Source: Diabrotica undecimpunctata (lineage: Eukaryota; Arthropoda; Insecta; Coleoptera; Chrysomelidae). Taken from it: a DNA stretch of 64,000 bases. Below the pieces are notes generated by a model. The model worked only from the letters and a program-made list of their open reading frames with translations, was not told where the DNA came from and searched no databases. The position numbers and the translations under genes are program-made. Positions 35,460 to 47,850 of this stretch are shown here, one piece after another; the stretch's first letter is position 1, and each line of letters starts with the position of its first letter. The stretch spans positions 14,122,377 to 14,186,376 of the forward strand of contig NC_092810.1 of NCBI RefSeq assembly GCF_040954645.1, in the 5' to 3' direction.

Positions 35460-35995
35460 TTTCAATCTAGGATAGCAAGCTAGATATCCCGTTCCGTATA
35501 GCTTTCCTGGGTAAGGTTTCTGTATGATCGTCATTTTCGGTCAGATTTATTCTTAGCACCTTTTGAATGCTGTGTCTTAGTTCTCTTGAAAGACGTTCGT
35601 TAATTTCTCGTTCTCGATGAAGTGGTTCATATAGTTGCTGTGCCAAAATCTTTAGAAACTCTAATGTTGTATATTTTGTTCTGTTGGCACGAGCCTGGTG
35701 AATAATATATATATTTAATGCACTCATGTCAATTATTCTAAAAAATATGGCCAGCGCCTGGTTCTTCAATTACACGAGTATTTTGTGCATTTTTCGTCTA
35801 CTGAATCTACGCCTGCTTTTGTATTATTATTAAAGGCATTTATTTCCGGTAACCCAGTTTCGATATCATCTTATTTGGTGTGATGCAGCGAGGATATTAA
35901 AAATACAGCCCTATTTTTCTTTGGCACTCGAGAGATTATAGTTTTAGTTTTTGTAAATCCGTATAGTTGGTCAGGCCGTGGAGTTGGGGTGCCTA
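35460..35995 (-). pseudogene. piggyBac C-terminal DDE fragment
   Basis: The minus strand reads RVPKKNRAVFLISSLHHT, ETGLPEINAFNNNTKAGVDS (third catalytic Asp), VDEKCTKYS, RRWP and then LAIFFRIIDMSALNIYIIH (35769-35467). The continuation KYTTLEFLKILAQQLYEP is typical of the helix after the DDE fold. It is a lineage separate from the other piggyBac pieces here. No TIR was seen. Confidence 0.75.
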
Positions 35996-35999
35996 CATT

Positions 36000-36234
36000 G
36001 TAAAAATGACATGCACCCTTCCCTCTATGCTATGGCATGCTGGAAGAGCCATACAAGTCTGTAGTCAATACCCCGAGGTATAAGCGGGAACACAAAGTGT
36101 ATTAATACTCATACGCTTACGAAACGCACCTGGCGCATCATAAGGGCCTTCACATTTCACTCTTTTTTCAACTTGTCTTGAGTGAAATGTCTTTAATCTT
36201 TCCTATCGGCCTCTCTTGATTACCTCTTGTTCTT
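36000..36234. other. No recognised gene
   Basis: Mixed-composition non-coding sequence between the piggyBac fragment and the LINE 5' leader. Confidence 0.35.
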
Positions 36235-36490
36235 CCGACCCTGAATGGCTATTAGGTTACGAGGGCAGACGGGTCATTATACTTTTCTCTACTACGTTCT
36301 CATTCACCAAGTGATTGCCGATATAAGCAATCCCCCACTAACTGACCAACGGCTTCGGGTATTTGAGTTAGTAAGTGGTAGGGCACTTTTTTGTCTTAGG
36401 GTTGAGAAATTAACCTCAAAAGCGGATAAACCTATATATGGTCAACGGCATAAGGATGTAGAAGGCTACGGGAAACCACTACATTAAAGA
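36235..36490 (+). repeat. RTE LINE 5' leader copy
   Basis: It matches the leader of the LINE at 14735-14925 in the same orientation: AGTTRGTAAGTG, AGGGCACT, GGTCAACGG-ATAAGGATG and AAACCACT-CATTAAAGAT are shared. Only the leader is present and no ORF2 follows. The 80-codon frame 36245-36487 lies inside it and is unlikely to be a gene. Confidence 0.7.
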
Positions 36491-36639
36491 TCGTCGATAG
36501 CAGTTGTATGTGAAGTTAAAATGAGGTTGAAAAGATTGGTCATTGAGAGCAGACGTCGGTGTATGTGGTTTGAAGAAGCCGGCAAATTTGTTGAAAAAAA
36601 GATTTGTATCTAAGAGATTTGCGGCGTTTCCAACAAATT

Positions 36640-37765
36640 TGAAAAATACCCACATGGTTCCAGTTTTTTAAAGAAGCAGATTTTCGAAGTTTGTTTCCAC
36701 TGCCAACTTTTAGCCTCAATTTTGTTTGTCCTTGGTCGTCGTTCCAGACTATAGATGCAATTTTTTTAGTGGCAGTAAATCTCCAGTTTAAGTGAAGTTC
36801 CTAATTCCAGAAATTTTAGTGAAACCCAGGTATTTTTTTTGTTTGAACTTATAAAGGAAAAATAATCATTTTCTAATAATAATTGCTTTCATAAAAGTTT
36901 AAGAAATTGTAATAACTAAAATTGTAGATGTTAGGGCGGGGCCTAGCTTGCTGTCATTTTAATTGTTCCCAGTTTTAAGATTTAGTATTACCATATGACA
37001 GTTAGCACTATTTTTGACATTTGGTAAATACCTAATCATATTTGAGATTTTGTTTTTGTTTTTTAAAGAAGGTTAACCACTATGCATAGTTTCACGTATA
37101 AAGATATTTTTTTGATTTGTAATAATTTATTTCTGCTACAAATTGTCGCCCATTAACAATTGCAAGTTTTGTAGTATCTCCAACTCCTGGAGATTGTAAA
37201 CAGATGACACATGTAAGTCGTTTTTGTATTTTTGTATTTTGTACCTATTGCCATTATAATTTTGTATTGTCTTTTTTGAGCATTCTTGTGTTCTCTATAT
37301 TTTTATAACTGTTTGTGGTGACACAAAAATAAATGTTAAATTTTGTTTCTAACATCTGCTTATTTTTTTTAACTAACCCTTTTTGAGTTTAATTTGAAAA
37401 AGATTTTGAATGTTTTGCATGTTTAATAATTATATCTCCAGTTACAACTAGCTGGTTGTTATAGGTATAATTAGGCACCTCAAGTGGCGCCCTATATTAA
37501 ATTTCTTGAGGTGTTTCCGGCTTATTTTCATTTTGTTTGTCCCAAGAGATTTATGACCCTTTTATTTCATTTTTCTGTAGTTGCCCCAATCCAAGCCCCC
37601 TTGTCTTTTACTTATCCACGACCCCAGCTCTCCAACTAACCCCTGAGTGCCCGTTCGCACAAGTAGCGTTTATTTTGCTTACCCTATCTTCACCCCAAGA
37701 ATTTCTATCCCCCATCTTCTACCCCTAAGAAAAATACCCCTATGGTAGGCAAAATATTTCGTTAC
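36640..37765 (+). repeat. Unclassified ~1 kb repeat, copy B
   Basis: Partner of 33379-34350 in opposite orientation. It reads through TATGGTAGGCAAAATATTTC then GTTACAAAG without the transposon that interrupts copy A, so it serves as the empty site. AATAAA lies near 37330. No open reading frame is convincing. Confidence 0.7.
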
Positions 37766-37769
37766 AAAG

Positions 37770-38841
37770 TTGGTATTATTTTGTAGTGTTTAACTTTTTA
37801 TAATACCTAAATACGCTTTCTTTAAATGTCTTTTTAACTTTTAATAATTCTAACATAATATTCAAAACACAAATTGCCAGTTTGACAACATGAAGTCTCA
37901 GGGACTCTACCACGTCGTTTGTGTAAAATTAATTCACCACGTTGAATAGCTCCTTTTTTTATACAAACATTTACTGTAGATAACGCCTAAATAAGAAGTA
38001 AATAACAAGTCTATTATTTATGTGCCTTAACGACCGTGAGAAAAAAAGTTTTAACACAAAATTAAATTTGAAGTATTTGATAACAATATTCTTACTTATG
38101 GTATTCGTTGCTTTTTGTAAATTTGAGAAAATAAAAAAACACCTTGTCAACTTGATAAAGAAATCAATTTTGTACATATATATTTCCCCCAAACCGATAT
38201 TCGTGTCTGAGGATCCAAATTCGAGCCTTGCGTTTTTTATAACTTAACATATTTCCAAGGAAACCTGTCACCTTTCTTTTGTGCATTTTTGCATGACTTA
38301 GTGTCTCCTATTTGAATATTTTGAGCTCATGTATATATCGGCCCGCCAGTGTTTCCGACCCATCGATGAAATTCCAAAGAAAATAAAAAAAGGGCAATTC
38401 TGTCGTGATCGCATCTCCGGATGCCACCTATCAATTTTTTTTGTACGCTGTTATGACGTGAAAAATATTTTTGATGATAGGATTTAGTCGACTATAAAAA
38501 ATACGATGTCGGTGTCTAAAAGATATTTTTAAATTTATTTGTTTCTGCCAGCAGCAAATAATAATAACGTTAAATTATTACGATATTATCTGACTTTTAT
38601 TACGTATTTTGGTTTGGATCATTTACATGAAATTAAATACGGTATGTATATAGCTTTTAAATATAAATTTTCTAGAATATTATATTATTAGTCATATTAA
38701 TGGCAATAATGTACATAACAATACCAAAATAGGTCGAACCGTAATTTAATGTGGAAGGTTAAATCTAGTTATATATTTCGCTTTAATATAGGTAAACAGT
38801 AGCATATATACAGTACATTCAACCAACTTGCACCTCTAATA
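37770..38841. other. No recognised gene
   Basis: AT-rich. The overlapping frames 37971-38192 and 38020-38247 on opposite strands match nothing known. Confidence 0.4.
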
Positions 38842-41800
38842 GCCCAGTCTGGTTAAAAAAAAGGTCGAAAAATGTTTCGCAGATATCTGAAGCTTTTAAG
38901 ACATAGGTGGGGGTTACTAGATGACGAATAGATGAAAAGGTACTCGTATTTTTACCTTGCGTTTTTTGTTAAACAATAATTTATGGTCAGAATTTGATTT
39001 TTTATCTATAAGTTTTTTCCTTTATAATCTAAATAAACAATATTTATAACATTTTTCATATCAAGAATATCTTTATTTTCCCATTTTTCAATTAAAATTG
39101 ATAAATAATTTATGGAGATATTTGCAAAAAAGCAGTTTTTTTGCACTAATTTATAAATTTAATTAATTTTTTTATTAACAAAACAAAATGTCATTAATAC
39201 ATTTCAACATTGAGAAATTACCGTCCTTTAAATTTGTGCAAAATTTCCCTTCGATCGGTCAAATAGTTTAAAACTTATTGAATTTGTTTATCCCTGGGAC
39301 TAATTATTTAAACCATTGAACTTGCCCTATGAATGATGCTAGACACATTTAACAAATTTCATAGGATGTTTTAAGACTTATACTATCTCAGTAGTTAAAT
39401 GAATATTGAGTTTTCATCGAATTTATTTACAAAATAAACGTTTGAAAAAGGGGTATGTTTTTTACTTATAAACAATTGTAATAACTTCTATATTTTTCAA
39501 GGTACAGACTTGTACGTATAACCATTAGATAGCTAGTAAAAAAACTCACATTTAACAAACAAAATAAACCTTCTATGAACAATAGGAACGAAGTTAGCGA
39601 CAATTTTTTTGTTAATTATATCTCCATGGTTTATAAATATTAAGAAGTAAAATTTGCACAAATTTTGAATAAAAATCTAAACTTTATATTAAATTTTATA
39701 GCTATAAAATTCATCCAATTTTTCGAAACTTAAAACCTTTCGAAACGAAGTTACTTTCGAAAGATCGACATAGGAAAGTGGAGGGGAAACTGTTTTAGCT
39801 CCTCGCTGCAAAATTTAATATTATGGTTACCTATTTATCATTCAAAAGCTTCAACAGTTCTGTAGGAATTTCATCAGGTCCATTTGCTTTTCCATTTTTA
39901 GCGTTTCTTATTGCGTATTCTACTTCTTCTTTCAATATGTCTGGCAAAGTTGCATTGATTATCTGAGTTAAGTTATTTCTATCGTCTTCAAATAATTCAT
40001 TCAGGTATTCTGTCCATCTTTTTATTGTATTCTCTAGATCTACAGTAAGATTTCCATCTTTGTCTTTACGTTTACCTATTTGGCATTTCTTTATGCTTCC
40101 TGTGATCTCTTTTACTTTTTTGTGCATATTGAACGCATCGTACTTTTTCTCATAGGTTTCCATTTCTTCACATTGTTCTTTAATCCACTCCTATTTGGCT
40201 TCTTTTATTCTCTTTTTTATGTGTTTATTTATTTCTTTGTATTTGTCTGGGTAATTCTTCATCTTTCTTCTTTGTTATATCAAGTCTAGTATATCTTGTG
40301 TCATTCACCCCTTATTCTTTGTTGTTGTTTCTGTAAGATGTTTCTTTCCTGCTGTTTGTATAGCTGTATTTATGTACATACTTTAATTTTTGGTTAACGT
40401 TGTTTGTATCGTTAATTTGTTGCTGCACTGTACGGAGGTTTTCATTTATTTCTTCTCCTGTTTCTTGTCGTATATGTTTGTTTGTAAGTTTATTTAAATC
40501 TAGTGCCTTACTGTGTGGTCTTCTAATCATTTTTGGTCTCGCCTCTATCACAGTAACTACCGGGTTATGATCTGAGCCTATATCAGCTCCTGTGTACGTC
40601 TTAGTACATTTAACAGCATTATGATACCTCCTTCCTATCATAATGTAGTCTATTTGATTTCTCATTATTGTTTCTTTGGTATATTGTGGAGATGTCCATG
40701 TATATAACCGTCGAGGAGGTAATTTAAAAAACGTATTTGTTATTACGAAGTCTTCACTTTGGCAAAATTGAATCAATCAATCTCCTGTGTCATTTCTGTT
40801 TCCAAGCCCATATTTTCCTACTTGTTCTCCTACCTTACCTTGACCCACCTTGGCATTAAGATCGCCCATTAATATGTTCATGTATGAAAAGACTGACTTA
40901 ATAAGTGAAGACAAACAACCTGCAACAAAAAGGTTCAGACCTGACAGTGAAGTCGAATAAATGAACCAAATTTTAACTTTTAAACCAATGTATGTAAAGA
41001 AAATAAAAAAAGTAAAGTTCAATAAACACTGCAAAATTTATTAAGGCAAGTGATGAATAAATCGACTTATTTTATCAAAGCAGTAAGGCAGATTAGATTA
41101 ATATTGTATATCATATTTGTAAGAAAAATAAAATAAAAATCAATATTGTTAATTATAAAAATACAAACAATTATTAATATAAGGAATATAATATTATAAT
41201 GTGTAAAAAATTACCTGAAATTTAATTTATAAAATATATAAGTATTATTACATCATTGATATAAAATGAAAAAACATATGTTGATTTTCCGAGATTTATG
41301 GGGGGTGAAAATTATGTCATCATTATTAATACTGCGACAGACTATTCGAGCAAATTAAAAAAAAGTAAGTATTTAGGGTGAATTTCAGATGGACTCAATT
41401 TTTCCGAGTTTTCCCGTATTTTCCGGCCAGTGAAAACTGTGTAGTTATTCATATTTCGAAGAGCTACCGCAGAATAAAAAAAGAGGCTTGCAGCTGCAAA
41501 GGAAGCCGAGATAATGTAAATTTTTCCTACGTGTTGCAATTTGAAGTTCCGATGCCGAAAAAAAAACGGAGCTGAAACAGATATCCTCTCCACTTTCCTA
41601 TGTCGATCTTTCGAAAGTACCGTCGTTTTGAAAAATTAGATAAATTTTATAGCTATAAGTTTCAATATAAAGTTTAGATTTTCATTTAAAATTTGTTGTA
41701 CGTACAAGTCTGTAGCTTGAAAAATATAGAAGCTATTACAATTGTTTATAAGTAAAAAACATACCCCTTTTTCAAACGTTTATTTTGTAAATAATTTCGA

Positions 41801-42374
41801 TAAAAACTCAATATGCATTTAACTTCTGAGAGAGTCTAAGTCTTAAAGAATCCTATGAAATTTGCTGAATGTGTCTAGCATCATGCATAGGGCAAGCTCA
41901 ATAGTTTAAATAATTAGCCTAAGGGATAAACAAATTAAATAACTTATAAAATATTTTACTGATAGGGGGGAAATTTCGCACAAATCTAAAAGATGGTAAT
42001 TTCTTGATGTTTAAATGTATTAATACCATTTTATTTTGTTAATAAAAAAATTAATAAAATTTATAAATTAGTGCAAAAAACTGCTTTTTGGCAAATATCT
42101 CTGTAAATTATTTATCAATTTTAATTAAAAAAACGGGAACATAAAGATATTCTTGACATAAAAAATGACATAAATATTATTTATTTAAAATATAAGGGAA
42201 AAAATTTATAGACAAAAAATCACATTGTGACCATAAATTATTGCTTAAAAAAACGCAAGGTAAAACTAGGAGTATCTTTTCATCTATTCATCATCTAGTA
42301 TCCCCCACCTATGTCTTAAAAGCTTCAGATATCTGCGAAACATTTTTCCACCTTTTTTTTTAACCAGACTGGGC
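38842..42374. mobile_element. Element with ~0.8-1 kb terminal inverted repeats
   Basis: The left arm (38842 to about 39810) and right arm (about 41560-42374) are inverted copies, starting GCCCAGTCTGGTTAAAAAAA and sharing blocks such as TGTTTCGCAGATATCTGAAG, AAGGGGTATGTTTTTTACTT and GATCGACATAGGAAAGTGGA. TA flanks both ends (38840-38841, 42375-42376). The left arm has about 130 bp (39520-39660) missing on the right. The middle holds a LINE fragment plus about 600 bp of non-coding sequence. No transposase was found. Confidence 0.8.
39825..40870 (-). pseudogene. RTE-type LINE inside the long-TIR element
   Basis: In coding order: endonuclease (MNILMGDLNAKVGQGKVGEQ near 40880, then 40776-40312: MIQFCQSEDFVITNTFFKLP, PRRLYTWTSP, NQIDYIMIGRRY, GADIGSDHNPVVTV) and reverse transcriptase start (40163-39831: AIRNAKNGKANGPDEIPTEL). 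A stop follows the endonuclease Gly-Asp at 40777. The 3' part of ORF2 is missing. The frame is among the better preserved LINE pieces here. Confidence 0.8.
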
Positions 42375-42379
42375 TATAT

Positions 42380-43090
42380 AAGTTCAATTAAACTATGCAT
42401 TATCAAATCTGTGCCTCTTTAATTTAATTCTTAATATAAATTTTATTGCTTTTAGTAGAAATAACTTCTCATGTTTTGTACTTTATATTAGATACAACAT
42501 AGATCGAGATCGGCTATCAATTTCACGGAAAACTTTTCTTCCAAACTTATATCACATACCGTTAAGTGTTAAAATTCACTTCGTATTTATCGACTGTATT
42601 TTTACCTCGGAGTATATCTTCGGTTAAAAGAGATATTCCCCCTTCAATTTTCTGGAACCAAACACAACGGGAGAAAACAAACAAAACAAATTGGGAGATA
42701 TCAACAGTTTCCACTTGAGAAGTAACTTTATGCAACTCATTTTTATGTAAAATGAACACGAGAGCGAAATAACCGAGAGAAAAAGAACTTCTTTTGTTAG
42801 AGAGTTTGCTTCATATAAAAATAATAATACAAAGGGATATAGTGTCAAAAGGTGAGCTCAATAATGTATTATTTGTTTATGTTTTGTACCAATTACGACA
42901 GTTAATGGAAATATAAAGTTTCGTCGAACGTAAACCAAAACAAAATATAACCTTTTGTATACTTAATATTAGTTTGATTAAAAGGTCAGGATGTTTTATA
43001 AATATAATATCTACAGTATACTTTATTCTAGAAATAGACGAGTTTTAAACAAATTTTAAAATACAGTTGTTTTAATTTTTGTGACCAATA
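42380..43090. other. No recognised gene
   Basis: AT-rich; the two overlapping minus frames at 42562-42848 are unrecognised and probably chance. Confidence 0.4.
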
Positions 43091-43092
43091 AC

Positions 43093-43745
43093 TAATTCTT
43101 CTTCATGTGCCGAGCTCGATTATCGAGCGTTGGCTATCAAATTGGCTATAGTAATTTTGTTGACGGCAGCTCGGAAAAGAGATGCAGAGGATCTGTTAAA
43201 CCAATCTCTCAGGTTTCTAAGCCATGACGTTCTTCTTCGACCTGATCCTCTTCTTGCGTCTACCTTGCCTTGTATTATTAAATGGAGTATATTATATCTC
43301 TCTGAGTGGCGCATAACATGGCCAAAATATTCAAGTTTGCCATTTTTAACTGTTTTGACGACTTCCGTAACTTTTCCCATCCAATGTAAAACAACTTCGT
43401 TACGAACTCTATCCACCCAACTTATTCGTAGGATTCTCCGATACACCCAGATTTCAAAGACTTTCGGTTTCTTGAGAAGTGTATCAATGAAAGTCCAACC
43501 TTCGACATCATACAAAAGAGTAGAGAACACATAACATCTCACTAATCTAATTTTCAGACATAAACTAATATTGTTTGCACATAACAGTTTCTTCATCTTA
43601 AAGAATGCAGCTCTGGTCTTCTCTATCCGTATTCTAATTTCTTTACTCATGTCCCAGTTCTCATTTAGATTACAACCAAGGTAAGTGATACTGTTAGTTC
43701 TCTCCAGTTGTTCACCATAAGCTGTTACCACTTGTATTGGCATTT
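43093..43745 (-). pseudogene. RTE-type LINE C-terminal part
   Basis: The frame 43812-43120 reads ITYLGCNLNENWDMSKEIRI, FKMKKLLCANN, RLVRCYVFSTLLYDVEGWTF, FEIWVYRRILRISWVDRVRN, LEYFGHVMRHSERYN and RRGSGRRRTSWLRNLRDWF. It is uninterrupted from the thumb to the C-terminus but 5'-truncated. A short TTCTTC at 43097-43102 is the (GAA)n tail. Its truncated end abuts the Tc1 gene at about 43745. Confidence 0.85.
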
Positions 43746-45599
43746 TACTGCGGAGCAAACTTTGGATAGAAGGAGAGGGAGTGGGAGACCAGTTATTACT
43801 ACAGCCCAACAAGATGAAACATTAACTAATTATTTAAGAACGTATCCCTTCCATACGACAAGGCAAGCAAAAGTTAATACAAACTTTAATGCTTCTATAA
43901 CTACAGCATTAAGGAGAATTAGAAGAACAGATTTAAAAAATTGTGCAGCCGCCCGAAAATACAAATTTAGCGAGGAGCATAAACAAAGTAGATTCTTATT
44001 TGCTCTAAATTACGTTTTAAATGATCCAGTCAATTTCTGGGACCGTGTAATTTTTACTGATGAACAAGTATTCCAGTCTCACTATGATGGCCATATTAGG
44101 GTTTATAGGCCGCCTCGAAATAGGTTTAACGAAAACTATATTTTATCAAGTGATAAGTCCGGACGGTTCTCTGTAAATGTTTGGGCTTGGATGTATAGAG
44201 GAGGTTTAGGAATGTGAAGGACGATTCAATACTGAAACCTGTTTACAATAATATATTAGATAATGTGATGTTGACATCGGTTAGGGAAATTTTCCCCAAC
44301 AATAATTTTATTTTCCAGCATGACAACTGTTCAGTCCACACAGCCCACCATGTACGGGATTACCTTATGGAAAATAGCATTGAAGATCTTCCATGGCCCT
44401 CTAACCCTCCTTCCCACGGGTGGGGTCTATCAGTACAAACAAATGAAATTGCTTAATTTTTAAAATTTTTTTTTGTATTTTTTTCCTAGACTTAGTGTAC
44501 CTTTTAATAGCACTGAATAGTACATTTTGGCATAATTTGGTGAAATTGTATGAATCCGTTCAATCGCTACCTGCAAAAGTATCCTGACAGACCCCACCCG
44601 TGGGTGGGCGTTTCTTGTTTTGTACTATGGCTTGGTTAATATAGCAGCTATAAATGCATTTATTATATACTGAGATCCAATAATACGAATGCAGAATTTC
44701 GGTTTTCCCGTCGATTGTTTCTTTAGGAAGTCTTTAGGAATTGCGTTAGTCCAGAAAAATATGAAAATACGAGCCCTAAATATGCGTATATAGAGAACAT
44801 CACAGTTACTTGCTGCACAATTTTCTGAAATTGAGCAAATGACGAGGGATGACCCAGCCCCACGAAAACAGGGATGTATACGTATTATATAAAAAGAAAA
44901 ACTAGGTATTTTTGCCAATTGTACAAAATCTGGTTATGTATGGAACATATAAAAGCATTTTGTGCTGATCATGTAGAAAGAAAATTTAAATAATTTAACC
45001 CCCTCTATTTTCTGTTTCTAATTTTAATTTTGGATGTATCCTTTTTACTTGTATTACTGTAAGTATATAGAATAATAATATTGTCTTCTTTTATATTTTT
45101 CTTTTGTATTTTGCCGTGATTTTTCATGATTTTTTTAATAAACTCTTGTAAAAAAATAATGGTGTTAGTTATTTCGCAGTAAACTATAAAAATATATATT
45201 GATAGACATATTATATGTACATTTTGGTAGTACAACGTTACATCAGTAAGTTTCCTTAAAAATATTTAAAAAAATTTTTTTTTTAATAAGGAGAATATTG
45301 TTTTAAATTTGGTCCTGATAGACCCCACCCGTGTATTTGTGTCACAAGAAAGTCACCCGTGGAATGTAGGGCTAAAAGTCCAGATATTAATCCAATAGAG
45401 GAACGTTTGGGGACTTATGAGCAACAAAATACAAAATCTAAATGTAGTTCTTTAAAACGGGGATCATTTATGAACCATTATTGAAGAAACCTGGGAAAGC
45501 TTGGCCGAAGATGAAAATTTGTTACTACATTTAATAAACTCAGTTCCCAGAAGATTACAAGAAGTGATTAATAATAATGGAGCTATGACAAAATATTAA
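43746..45599 (+). pseudogene. Tc1-type transposase split by a piggyBac element
   Basis: It reads LDRRRGSGRPVITT (linker), RVIFTDEQVFQ (first Asp), GRFSVNVWAWM, a one-base frameshift near 44213, FQHDNCSVHTAHHVRDYL (second Asp), then EDLPWPS. After the insertion (44405-45371) it resumes SPDINPIEERLG (Glu) and ends near 45599 (NNNGAMTKY). Across the insert the spacing between second Asp and Glu is 34 residues, the Tc1 DD34E signature. The N-terminal DNA-binding domain is missing, cut by the LINE at 43745. Confidence 0.85.
44405..45371 (+). mobile_element. Non-autonomous piggyBac element, copy 2
   Basis: It matches 24836-25794 along its length, with ends CCCTCCTTCCCACGGGTG and CACCCGTGGAATGTAGGG. 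It sits in the Tc1 gene between CTAA at 44401-44404 and CTAA at 45372-45375; removing one CTAA and the element restores the host codons. The target duplication is thus CTAA rather than the canonical TTAA. The cysteine-rich-domain frame is broken by stops in this copy. Confidence 0.9.
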
Positions 45600-45985
45600 C
45601 TTTTCGAATTGTAATACATATATTTAAATTCCACACTTGTTCACTGCAAAAATTATTAATTTTTTATTAATTTCAAATTAAATTTTTAATTTTTCCAGTG
45701 GGTTTTATTTACTGTAGTATTCCACAACTCAATACAGTCTTGTGCTAGACTTTACGAGATCACACCTCTCGATGGTGTGATTGAATTGAAATATTTTCAT
45801 AAATTATAATAAAACACGAATCAATGTATGGGTACTGAGATAATGGAAAATTTCAAAATTAATAGAATTTTTTAAGATGTATGTTTAAATATAAATGTGA
45901 CTGACTGATCGAGAATGCTCGATATTGTTTTAGTTTTTAATATACTAAAAACTTGCGACTTGTCGCACAGCCCTGCTTTTAGCTG
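45600..45985 (+). repeat. Tc1-family 3' region, copy 1
   Basis: It matches the reverse complement of 56808-57135: TACATATATTTAAATTCCA, CTTGTTCACTG, TTTTTCCAGTG, CACAACTCAATACAGT, TTTTCATAAATTATAATAAA and CTTTTAGCTGGTT occur in the same order, with different internal gaps. The homology runs beyond the point where a Tc1 TIR would be expected. Confidence 0.65.
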
Positions 45986-46026
45986 GTTTGATATAATATT
46001 TTCGTTGAACTGGCAACGTTGCCTTC

Positions 46027-46660
46027 GAAATTAGAATCTTCTTCTTTAGATGCAAATCCACTAATGGATGTTAGCGATCACATTTTCCATTAATTCTCTA
46101 TTTCTTGCAATATGTATCAGAGATTGTATGTCGTTAATCCCTGTCCATTGCCTTATGTTTCGGAGCCAGGACATTTTCTTGCGTCCCATTCCTCTCTTGC
46201 CTTCAATTTTACCCTCGATTATAAGTTGGAGGAACTGGTATTTTTCATTTCGTATGATGTGACCTAGATACGCCGTTTTCCTTTTCTTGATGGTTTCGAA
46301 AAGTTGGCGTTCTTGGTTTATTCTTTTAAGGACATCTATATTTGTGATTTTCGCTGTCCATGGTATTTTTAGGATACGGCGATAGAGCCACATTTCGAAA
46401 GCTTCTAATCTGTTTATATCCCTCGTTTTGAGTGTACAGCCCTCTACGCCATATAGCAGCACTGACCACACGTAGCACTTAGTAAACCTTAGTCTCAGTT
46501 GAAGATCGAACTCTGAACAAGTCAGTACCTTCTTGAATTTTACGAAAGCTTGTCGAGCTTGCTCAATGCGACATTTTACTTCCCTGTCCGATGCCCAGTC
46601 TTCAAAAAGCCACGATCCCAGGTATTTAAATTTACTCACTCTTTCAATGGACTTAGTAAT
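46027..46660 (-). pseudogene. RTE-type LINE C-terminal part
   Basis: The 192-residue open frame reads FKYLGSWLFEDW, RLRFTKCYVWSVLLYGVEG, FEMWLYRRILKIPWTAKITN, AYLGHIIRNEKYQFLQLIIE and KRGMGRKKMSWLRNIRQW. It has (TTC)n at 46028-46036 as its tail. It is 5'-truncated; no catalytic ADD. Confidence 0.85.
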
Positions 46661-46751
46661 TAGAATGAGACATGTGAAAAGCTCAACTTACACAACTTGA
46701 AAAACACGATTTTCGGTTATAAGAGTTGTACCAGTTTTATATGACGCGAAC

Positions 46752-46812
46752 GGTACTTCTTCTTGTAGTGCCTATCCATTTGAGATGTTGGCGACCATTA
46801 TGGCAATCTGTA
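46752..46812 (-). repeat. LINE 3' terminus scrap
   Basis: The minus strand reads AIMVANISNG then a stop and ends in AAGAAGAAG. This equals the last codons and tail of the LINE at 52994-53460 (AMLVSNIGNG, then AAGAAGAAG). Confidence 0.65.
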
Positions 46813-46814
46813 TT

Positions 46815-47848
46815 CTACATTTCCTTAAAGTATTCTACATTTGCTTAAAGAATTAATTCAACTAAATCTAATGGTTCGTTTTAATGTTATTCTTACGAGT
46901 AATCAAGAATTTTAGTTATTTTAAACTTTTTATTCCCCATTTTACATTTAAAAGTAATGGAAATAAAGTTGTAGATAATTTTTTACAAATAATGTCTAAT
47001 AATAATTTTTTTTTAACCCTTTCCCTTCTTCTTTAATGGTGGCGGGTGACGACAATACAAACTTAAACTTAAGCTTATGTTTACCCTTCCAACACTTCAA
47101 AAAAATTAAATTGCGTTCTTTAAGAAATGCACTAAGGCACAAAACATTTAATTTTTTGATTCTTATAGTGTCATGTTTAGTATTCTGTCAGTTTTTCTAT
47201 AACTCCCGTCTTTGGTCGATATAAATTACATTTTAAACTGACGTTTTAAAGTCAAATCAAAATATAACTCTAATTAGGCAAAGTCTTGGGCCGCGTGACA
47301 GCGTCGACTCAGACGACGCATCGAAATGGAAAATCACATCTCCTCTACATTACAGTAGAGAATAGAGAATCGAAATTGGATCAGTGAAAACAAAAGACAT
47401 TGATTAATGACAGCGGACGGGTTTTGTGCTATGAAGAACATCGCCGACATCTAGAGTTGATTGATTATAAAACAATAGAACGCTACAAGGACGACGCGAC
47501 TACTACACAGGAATTAGACCCAGATCACATTGAGATTAATATGTGGATAAATTCAATTTTCTTTATTGGATTGTCGAAAGATGGATGGGTGCTATTATTT
47601 TTCTAATGTCTTATATGTCGGTTTGTGGCTGGAAGCTATTAAATAATATTTTTTTGTTTTTAAACCGAAGACACGGTTTTATAGGAACTATTTAACCGTT
47701 GATATTACGAAGCTTTTATATTGACTTTAATTTATGTTCATATTATATTAAAATCCACTAGCGGTGCATTAGATTATAAGACAGTTATTGTTTAAATTGC
47801 AACTTAATGTGAATATACCAAAATATTTTCCGACACACTCTTCATTTA
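46815..47848. other. No recognised gene; unassigned 68-codon frame
   Basis: Around 47280-47600 composition is less AT-rich and the frame 47400-47606 (YKTIERYKDDATTTQELDPD) is polar and unrecognised. A perfect CTCTAC/GTAGAG hairpin lies near 47342-47360. It could be a host exon relic or an unknown element. No evidence decides. Confidence 0.3.
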
Positions 47849-47850
47849 TA

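Noticed and set aside
37480..37500. TGGCGCCC as a retroviral-type primer binding site
   Set aside because: Only eight bases fit; the following bases do not resemble a tRNA 3' end.
47400..47606. Possible host gene exon
   Set aside because: Only 68 codons, no recognisable domain, no clear splice signals.
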